From Deltaproteobacteria bacterium (GTDB lineage: Bacteria; Myxococcota_A; UBA9042; PHBI01; JACKFB01), in contig JACKFB010000011.1 in assembly GCA_020632695.1 (NCBI GenBank), forward strand, positions 156,336 through 220,335: DNA of 64,000 bases, in the 5' to 3' direction. Shown here one piece after another: positions 57,969-64,000 of the stretch. The position numbers were made by a program, and so were the translations under genes. The notes below the pieces were generated by a model. The model was given only the letters and a program-made list of their open reading frames with translations, was not told the DNA's origin and made no database searches. The first letter of the stretch is position 1. The number at the start of each line of letters is the position of its first letter.

Positions 57969-59138
57969 CTAGGAACGCACGCCCTCGGCGACCCGCTCGG
58001 CCGCGAGCGGCTCCGGCTGAGCGGCCGCCGGCAGCTCGAACCAGAAGGTGGCGCCTGGAGCGCCCTCGTTGTTGTGCAGACCCACCGTGCCGCCGTGCAT
58101 GCGCACCAGCTCGGCGACGATGGCGAGGCCGAGCCCCGTGCTGGTCTCCTGGCCGGTCGGACGCGCCGACAGCCGCGAGTACTTGCCGAAGGCCAGCCGC
58201 AGGTCGCCGTCGCGCAGCCCCGGGCCGCCATCGACCACCTCGACCCGCACGCCGTCCGCTGTCTCGCGCGCGGTCACCTGCGTCTCGCTGCCCTTCTCGC
58301 TGAACTTGACGGCGTTCGACACCAGGTTGTCCAGGACCTGCCGTAGCCGGGTCTCGTCGCCGATCACCGCCGGCAGGGGCGACGCCACTCCCGAGCTCAG
58401 GGTGATGCCCTTGGTGGACGCGCGCGGCGTGTTGGCCTGCACCACCTGGGCGATGAGCTCGCGCATGTCCACGCGATCGCGGCGCACCACGAGCTGGCCG
58501 TCCTCGAGGGCGTGCGCATCGACGAGGTCCCGCACGATGCGCTGCGCCGCGATGCCGGCGTCCTGGATGTTGCGCAGCAGGCGCAGGTCGCGGTCGCGCG
58601 CCGGGCGCCCGACCTCCAGGTCCATCTCCAGCAGCTCGGCCGTCCCGACCACGGCCAGCAGGGGGTTCTTCAGATCGTGGCTGGCGACGCGCAGGAAGTG
58701 CTCGCGCTGGTCGTGCAAGCGCTTGAGCTCGAGCGCGGTGCGAACGCGGGCCAGGAGGATCCGGTACTCGACGGGCTTGGTCAGGTAGTCGTTGGCCCCG
58801 CGCTCCATGGCGACCACCACGTCCTGCGCGTCGCCCAGCGCCGTCACCATCAGCACCGGCAGCGCGGCGAGATCGTGCTCCTCGCGGATGTGCGCCAGCA
58901 CGTCGAGCCCGCTCATGCCCGGCATCGTCACGTCGAGCAGCACCAGCTCGATGGGCTCGGAGGCGATGATGGCGAGCGCCTGCTCTCCGTTCTCCGCCTC
59001 ACGCATCTCGTAGCCTTCCTGCCGCAGCCGCCGCGTCAGGATCTCCCGGCCGGTCATCGAGTCGTCGACCACCAGCACCAGCGGCCCCGGGCTCCGGGCG
59101 GGGGACCCCTTCGAGCGGGTGGACGCGCTGCGCTGCAT
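57969..59138 (-). CDS. Receiver-histidine kinase
   Basis: ATG 59138 follows GGAG. N-terminal receiver (LVVDDSMTGREILTRRLRQE, VLLDVTMPGMSG with phospho-Asp, NDYLTKPVEY), then a helix and HisKA HFLRVASHDLKNPLLAVVG, and HATPase (RQVLDNLVSNAVKFSEKGSE, DGGPGLRDGDL, TSTGLGLAIVAEL). 389 residues, cytosolic. The order receiver-kinase is seen in myxobacterial phosphorelays where the receiver controls the kinase. It precedes the PAS hybrid kinase and the lone receiver on the same strand with 25 bases between, so the three form one operon. Confidence 0.9.
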   Translation of the reverse strand: MQRSASTRSKGSPARSPGPLVLVVDDSMTGREILTRRLRQEGYEMREAENGEQALAIIASEPIELVLLDVTMPGMSGLDVLAHIREEHDLAALPVLMVTALGDAQDVVVAMERGANDYLTKPVEYRILLARVRTALELKRLHDQREHFLRVASHDLKNPLLAVVGTAELLEMDLEVGRPARDRDLRLLRNIQDAGIAAQRIVRDLVDAHALEDGQLVVRRDRVDMRELIAQVVQANTPRASTKGITLSSGVASPLPAVIGDETRLRQVLDNLVSNAVKFSEKGSETQVTARETADGVRVEVVDGGPGLRDGDLRLAFGKYSRLSARPTGQETSTGLGLAIVAELVRMHGGTVGLHNNEGAPGATFWFELPAAAQPEPLAAERVAEGVRS

Positions 59139-59565
59139 GCGTGGCTCCGTTGAGCGCGATGGGGGCACCGGAGGTCGCCATCCCTGCGTGGACCGAGCCG
59201 AGAATCGGGCGTCCTGGCGCACTGGCCTGATCGCGCCTCGGTCCTCGGTCGTCGGTTGTGAGTTGTCGCACATCATGCGCCGGCCGGCCGGCGACGGCAA
59301 GCCCACGAGCGCACCGGACGGGGCGCCCCTGTGTCCCGTAATCGTACACAGCCGGAGCCGGCCTCTCGGGGGCCGCCCCCCGCTGAGCGTCGCGAAACGA
59401 TACGGTCCCCGGCCGGCTGCGCAGGCGCGGCGGCGGCGAGGAGGCTGGCACGTCCCTTGCTCGCCCCGACCCCGCACCGGGCGAAGTTGCTCAAACCCGT
59501 GGGCCGTGGTGTGCTCGCGGCTGCGGTTCGATGCGCCTCACGGCCCCAAGACAAGCGGTTGAGAC
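59139..59565. other. Divergent intergenic region
   Basis: About 430 bases between the phosphorelay operon and the OmpA gene. No gene or clear RNA; it must hold both promoters, but I cannot assign them. Confidence 0.4.
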
Positions 59566-61407
59566 ATGAACGCACCCACGCTGCTGCGCCTCGGCGCCCT
59601 CACCGTACTCAGCGTGCTCGCGCTCGAGGGGACCGGCCGGGCCCAGGCCCAGGTCCAGTCCACGCGCGTGCTCATCGAGCACTTCGAGCCCCTGCCCGGG
59701 CAGGGGATGAACACGCTGAACATCCACGGGAGCGAGGTGACGCCGCGCCGCAAGGTGACCGCGTCGCTCTTCATGGGGCTGGTCGACGACCTGCTGACCC
59801 AGGCCTCGGGCTCGGCGCTGGTCCATCGCCAGCTCTCCGCCCAGCTCGGCGTCTCCATCGGGCTCCTCGACTGGCTCGAGGTGTCCTTCGGGCTGCCGCT
59901 GCTGCTGGCCCAGGACGGCGCCGACCTCGCCAGCTTCGGCATGCCCGGCGAGTCGCTGAGCGGCTTCGCGGTGGGCGACATCCGCATCACGCCGAAGGTG
60001 CGCCTGCTGGACCCCGCCAAGGCCCACGGCTTCGGCGTGGCGCTCGCGATGTCGCTCTGGGCCCCGACCGGTTCGACGCCCTTCAACAGCGACGACGCAA
60101 CCCGCGCCCGCCCCACGCTCATCGCGGACTGGCGCCACGCCAGCGGCTGGAAGATCGGGTTCAACCTGGGCTACACGCTGCGCGCCCGGCGGCAGATCTC
60201 GAACTTCGTCAGCGACGACACCGTGGACTGGGGTGTGGCGCTCGAGACGCCGACGGGCCTGGACTCGCTGCGCCTGCTGGCGACGGTGTACGGCGAGCAG
60301 CAGACGGTCGATGACCGCGGTGGCAGCCCGCCCTTCACCCAGCCGGTCTCGGGCTCCGACAGCTCGGCCGCGGAGCTGGACATGGGCGTGCGCTACTCGC
60401 CGGTGCCGGCGCTGGCGCTCACCGCGGGCGGCGGGATGGGGCTGACCGGGTCGGTGCGCTCGCCCGACTGGCGCGTGTTCCTCGGCATCGCCTACGCGAC
60501 CGGCGGGGCCGACCGGGACCAGGACGGGGTCGCCGACACGGACGATGGCTGCCCCGACGTGGCCGAGGACGCCGACGGGTTCGAGGACGCCGACGGCTGC
60601 CCCGACCCGGACAATGACAAGGACGGCATCGCCGACGGGCAGGACAAGTGCCCCGACGAGGCCGAGGACCAGGACGGGTTCGAGGACGCCGACGGCTGCC
60701 CCGACACCGACAACGACCAGGACGGCGTGGCCGACACCGCCGACAAGTGCCCGGACGACCCGGAGGACGCCGACGACTTCCAGGACGGCGACGGCTGCCC
60801 CGATCCCGACAACGACGGCGACGGCGTGCTGGACAGCGCCGACGCGTGCCCGACGGCCGCCGAGGACATCGACGGCTTCGAGGACGCCGACGGCTGCCCC
60901 GACCCGGACAACGACGGCGACGGGATCCTCGACAAGGACGACCTCTGCCCGGGCCAGGCCGAGAACGTCGACGGCGTGGAGGACGAGGACGGCTGCCCCG
61001 AGCGCGCAGGTCAGAAGGTCAAGATGTCCAAGGGCAGGATCCTCATCCTGGACAAGGTCTTCTTCGCCCCCGGCAAGGCCGTCATCAAGAAGCAGAGCTT
61101 CGGCCTCCTCGAGGAGGTCGCCCAGACCCTGGTCGACAACCCGCAGATCACCAAGCTCCGCGTCGAGGGGCACACCGACAGCCAGGGAGCCGACGCCGAC
61201 AACCAGCGGCTCTCCGCCGAGCGCGCCCAGTCGGTGCGCGACTTCCTCCTGGCCCACGGCGTCGACGCGGTCCGCCTGATCGCCACGGGATACGGAGAGA
61301 CGAAGCCCGTGGCCTCCAACGGCAACGCGAAGGGCCGCGCCGCCAACCGCCGCGTCGAGTTCACCATCCTCACGGTCAACGGGCAGCCGGTGGAGAACGC
61401 CGAATAG
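59566..61407 (+). CDS. OmpA-family outer-membrane protein with TSP3 stalk
   Basis: ATG 59566; signal ends GTGRAQA. Residues about 30-310 form a beta-barrel-like domain (LSAQLGVSIGLLDWLEVSFG, RLLATVYGEQQTVDD, WRVFLGIAYATGG). A stalk of about five TSP3-like calcium repeats (DQDGVADTDDGCPDVAEDAD, DADGCPDPDNDKDGIADGQD) follows. The OmpA peptidoglycan-binding domain runs from about 470: ILILDKVFFAPGKAVIKKQS, LRVEGHTDSQGADADNQRLS and GYGETKPVASNGNAKGRAAN with RVEF. It links the outer membrane to peptidoglycan. Such barrel-TSP3-OmpA proteins are common in myxobacteria. Confidence 0.92.
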   Translation: MNAPTLLRLGALTVLSVLALEGTGRAQAQVQSTRVLIEHFEPLPGQGMNTLNIHGSEVTPRRKVTASLFMGLVDDLLTQASGSALVHRQLSAQLGVSIGLLDWLEVSFGLPLLLAQDGADLASFGMPGESLSGFAVGDIRITPKVRLLDPAKAHGFGVALAMSLWAPTGSTPFNSDDATRARPTLIADWRHASGWKIGFNLGYTLRARRQISNFVSDDTVDWGVALETPTGLDSLRLLATVYGEQQTVDDRGGSPPFTQPVSGSDSSAAELDMGVRYSPVPALALTAGGGMGLTGSVRSPDWRVFLGIAYATGGADRDQDGVADTDDGCPDVAEDADGFEDADGCPDPDNDKDGIADGQDKCPDEAEDQDGFEDADGCPDTDNDQDGVADTADKCPDDPEDADDFQDGDGCPDPDNDGDGVLDSADACPTAAEDIDGFEDADGCPDPDNDGDGILDKDDLCPGQAENVDGVEDEDGCPERAGQKVKMSKGRILILDKVFFAPGKAVIKKQSFGLLEEVAQTLVDNPQITKLRVEGHTDSQGADADNQRLSAERAQSVRDFLLAHGVDAVRLIATGYGETKPVASNGNAKGRAANRRVEFTILTVNGQPVENAE

Positions 61408-61673
61408 GCCCGTCGCCGGCGCCGCGACATTGTTGCGGTGCAGCGTGAAATGGAGCCGACTCTGCCACCGTCGTTTCGGCGGGTCGGCGGGTTGATCCGG
61501 TGGCCGGCCGCGGCTAGCCTCCGAGCTTCAGGTCGTCATACCCGCCCGGGTGCTCTGTCTCGACAGGACGGAGCCCCACGCCGCCGAGCGGGCGGCCCCA
61601 TCCCGGGGCTCGATCCAGTCCTCGGCCTCGCAGATCCGCGGGGCGACCTTCCCCCGATCATCGGAGAGACCTC

Positions 61674-63881
61674 ATGAACCGACTCGCATCCCCCCACCTG
61701 CCCAGGCTGGCGCGCGTCACCCTGGCGGCGCTGGCCCTGTCCTTCGCGCTGAGCGCGTGCGACGACGGCGGCACCAAGGTCGGCGACACGCTGCCCTCGG
61801 TCGTGGTCAGCGACCAGTCGCTGCTCACACCCCGCGCGGTCGTGGTCGACTCGGTCGCGACGCCGGTCGACGGCTGGATCGTCATCCACGAGGACGACGG
61901 CTCCGGCGCCTTCGGAGACGTCATCGGCTACGCCCCGGTCGCCGCCGGAACCAGCGTCGACGTGGGTGTCACGCTCGATCGCGACGCCGTCAACGGCGAG
62001 ACGCTCTACGCGATGCTCCACATCGACGGGGGCGAGATCGGCACCTACGAGTTCCCCGGCTCGGACGTCCCGGCGACCACTGCCAGCGGTGACATCATCG
62101 CCCCCGCCTTCGAGGTGCTCGACGGCGGCGCGGGGCCGGTGGTGCCGTCGGTCACCGTGGTCGACCAGGCCGTCTCACCCGCCAACTCCGTCGTGGTCGC
62201 CCAGGTGGTCTCCGACGGTCCCGGCTTCATCGTGATCCACGAGGACGACGGCTCGGGCAGCTTCGGCGCGGTCATCGGTCACGCCGCCGTCGTCTCCGGC
62301 GCCAACCTCGACGTGCGGGTGACGCTGGAGCGCGACGCCAGCAACGGCGAGACCCTGTACGCGATGCTGCACACCGACGCGGGCACCGTGGGCACCTACG
62401 AGTTCCCCGGCCCCGACGGCCCCGTGATGGACGGCTCCGGTGCGGTCATCGCGCCGCCCTTCGAGGTGCTCAGCGGCGGCACCGGCCCGGCCACCCCGGA
62501 CGTCACCGTGGTCGACCAGAACGTGTCGCCCGCCAACTCGGTGGTCGTGTCCATGGTGGTCTCGGACGGCCCGGGCTTCATCGTGATCCACGAGGACGAC
62601 GGCTCGGGCAGCTTCGGCGCAGTCATCGGCCACACCGCCGTGGCCGACGGCGCCAACACCGAGGTGCGGGTGACCCTGGACCGGGACGCGGTCAACGGCG
62701 AGACGCTGTACGCGATGCTGCACACCGACGCGGGCACCGTGGGCACCTACGAGTTCCCCGGCCCCGACGGCCCCGTGATGGACGGCTCGGGCGCGGTCAT
62801 CGCGCCGCCCTTCGTGGTCCTGGGCGGGGGCGTCGAGCCGCCTCCCGTCCCGTCGGTCACCGTCAACGCGCAGACCGCCGACCCGGCCGACCAGGTCGTG
62901 GTGGCCGAGGTGGTCTCCGACGGCCCGGGCTTCATCGTGATCCACGAGGACGACGGCTCGGGCACCTTCGGCGCGGTCATCGGCCACGCGGCGGTCGCCG
63001 ACGGCAGCAACGCCGACGTGACGGTGACGCTGGACCGTGACGCGGTGGACGGCGAGACGCTGTACGCGATGCTGCACACCGACGCGGGCACCGTGGGCAC
63101 CTACGAGTTCCCCGGCCCCGACGGCCCCGTGATGGACGGCTCGGGTGCGGTCATCGCGCCGCCCTTCGTCGTCACGGTGGCGGCGCCGGTCACCAACGCG
63201 GTCGAGGTCGCCAACCAGGGCGCCGACCCCATCGATCACGTGGTCGTCGCGAAGGTCACCGCCGACGTCGACGGCTTCATCGTGATCCACGAGGACGACG
63301 GCTCCGGTAGCTTCGGCGCGGTCATCGGCTACTCCGCGGTGTCCGCCGGGACCACCAGCGACGTCGCCGTCGACCTGGACCGCCAGGTCGTGCAGGGCGA
63401 GACGCTCTACGCGATGCTGCACATCGACGCGGGGACCGCCGGGACCTACGAGTTCCCCGGCCCCGACGCCCCGGCCACCGACGCCGCCGGCGAGGTGGTC
63501 GTCGAGCCCTTCGTGGTCTCGGTCGTGGAGAAGGTCGAGGTCAGCGACAAGGGCCTCCTGCTGCCCCTGGACCCGCTGGACCAGGTGACCGTGGACACCG
63601 TCGTGGCGCAGTCCCCGGCCTTCATCGTCATCCACGAGAGCAGCGCCCCCGACGTCATCGGCGACGTCATCGGCTACGCCCCGGTGCCCGCCGGCCGCAG
63701 CACCGACGTCGTCGTGATGCTGGACCGCGACGTCGTCGCCGGCGAGACGCTGTGGGCCATGCTGCACCTGGACGAGGGCGAGCCCGGAGTCTACGAGTTC
63801 CCCGGCGTCGACGTCCCGGCGAAGGACGCAGCGGGCGACGTGATCGTGGAGCCGTTCGAGGTACAGATAGCCACCCCTTAG
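61674..63881 (+). CDS. Lipoprotein with six DUF7282-like repeats
   Basis: ATG 61674 after GGAGAG. Lipoprotein signal ending ALSFALSAC. The rest is six tandem domains of about 110 residues, each with a FIVIHEDDGSGSFGAVIG core and an LYAMLHTDAGTVGTYEFPGP segment, as in DUF7282. Repeats 2 to 4 are nearly identical in DNA over long stretches (for example around 62380, 62729 and 63081), while repeats 1, 5 and 6 have diverged. Role unknown; probably an exposed, strand-rich rod on the cell surface or in the periplasm. Repeat-mediated length change is likely. Confidence 0.85.
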   Translation: MNRLASPHLPRLARVTLAALALSFALSACDDGGTKVGDTLPSVVVSDQSLLTPRAVVVDSVATPVDGWIVIHEDDGSGAFGDVIGYAPVAAGTSVDVGVTLDRDAVNGETLYAMLHIDGGEIGTYEFPGSDVPATTASGDIIAPAFEVLDGGAGPVVPSVTVVDQAVSPANSVVVAQVVSDGPGFIVIHEDDGSGSFGAVIGHAAVVSGANLDVRVTLERDASNGETLYAMLHTDAGTVGTYEFPGPDGPVMDGSGAVIAPPFEVLSGGTGPATPDVTVVDQNVSPANSVVVSMVVSDGPGFIVIHEDDGSGSFGAVIGHTAVADGANTEVRVTLDRDAVNGETLYAMLHTDAGTVGTYEFPGPDGPVMDGSGAVIAPPFVVLGGGVEPPPVPSVTVNAQTADPADQVVVAEVVSDGPGFIVIHEDDGSGTFGAVIGHAAVADGSNADVTVTLDRDAVDGETLYAMLHTDAGTVGTYEFPGPDGPVMDGSGAVIAPPFVVTVAAPVTNAVEVANQGADPIDHVVVAKVTADVDGFIVIHEDDGSGSFGAVIGYSAVSAGTTSDVAVDLDRQVVQGETLYAMLHIDAGTAGTYEFPGPDAPATDAAGEVVVEPFVVSVVEKVEVSDKGLLLPLDPLDQVTVDTVVAQSPAFIVIHESSAPDVIGDVIGYAPVPAGRSTDVVVMLDRDVVAGETLWAMLHLDEGEPGVYEFPGVDVPAKDAAGDVIVEPFEVQIATP

Positions 63882-63884
63882 ATC

Positions 63885-63986
63885 GATCGAGGCACCGCCA
63901 GCGGCGGCTACGCCCGCCGTGGGCGGCGTCGTTCGCTCGGGTCAGGCCTGCGACGGGCCTGGGGCCCGACTCGGCCTGCCCTCGCT
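63885..63986 (-). repeat. Third, inverted copy of the 99-bp dispersed element
   Basis: Read on the minus strand this matches the tandem units at 25203-25400 over their whole length: GAGCGAGGGCAGGCCGAGTC and GGGCCCCAGGCCCGTCGCAG at the start, GGCGGTGCCTCG at the end, diverged in between. It lies four bases after the stop of the DUF7282-like gene and could also act as a GC-rich hairpin terminator. Confidence 0.8.
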
Positions 63987-64000
63987 CACTCCTTGCCCAC

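Overview
The window is a contiguous piece of a very GC-rich chromosome from a predatory or social-type myxobacterium (phylum Myxococcota) or a close relative. This rests on the composition (strong G/C bias at third codon positions), many Cys-rich lipoproteins, thrombospondin type 3 repeat proteins, an IgGFc-binding-domain surface protein, and a C-terminal MYXO-CTERM-like sorting tail (end of the gene at 50513-53473). No rRNA, tRNA, CRISPR array or complete insertion sequence was found.

Layout. 1-5.8 kb: 3' part of an IgGFc-binding surface protein, then a tight PIG-L deacetylase / 54-residue membrane protein / sodium:solute symporter operon. 5.8-20.96 kb: an accessory region. It holds a truncated Rpn-type nuclease, an orphan Phd-type antitoxin, a MITE-like element, a HEPN plus BolA-like gene pair lying between two copies of the 5' end of a type IIL (MmeI-like) restriction-modification gene, that gene itself with a compositionally foreign specificity region, three copies of a hairpin-bounded repeat with covarying stems, two perfect or near-perfect palindromes, several frameshifted lipoprotein and small-protein genes, and a doubly broken DUF433/DUF5615 toxin-antitoxin pair. 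21-28 kb: a large secreted lipoprotein, DUF2277, SIMPL, a thioredoxin-like protein whose linker is built from repeats, a stress-type SDR dehydrogenase and DUF1304. 28-34.3 kb: a six-gene, translationally coupled minus-strand operon (outer-membrane protein, cytochrome c, imelysin, di-haem DUF1111, second imelysin-like lipoprotein, HTTM membrane protein) behind a good Fur box, so an iron-responsive envelope system. 34.4-39.4 kb: esterase/depolymerase, PHP-type metallohydrolase, alpha/beta hydrolase, and 3-methyladenine glycosylase I. 39.4-44.3 kb: TPR protein and a large GT-C-like membrane protein. 44.3-50.3 kb: a GYPECC (DUF483-like) protein, an FAD-oxidoreductase/SelD fusion, and an HMG-CoA reductase/polyprenyl synthase fusion. 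50.5-55.6 kb: divergent surface proteins. 55.6-59.1 kb: three phosphorelay genes. 59.5-63.9 kb: an OmpA/TSP3 outer-membrane protein and a lipoprotein with six DUF7282-like repeats.

Quality caveat. Most frameshifted genes (PIG-L, a small secreted protein, the DUF433 antitoxin, the thioredoxin-like gene, the hybrid kinase) need exactly one extra base to be restored, often at a G/C run. This is what homopolymer undercalling would give, so several 'pseudogenes' may be intact in the organism. The strongest candidates for something new are the HEPN/BolA-like pair between duplicated restriction-gene ends and the three-copy covarying repeat at 13.1-15.2 kb.
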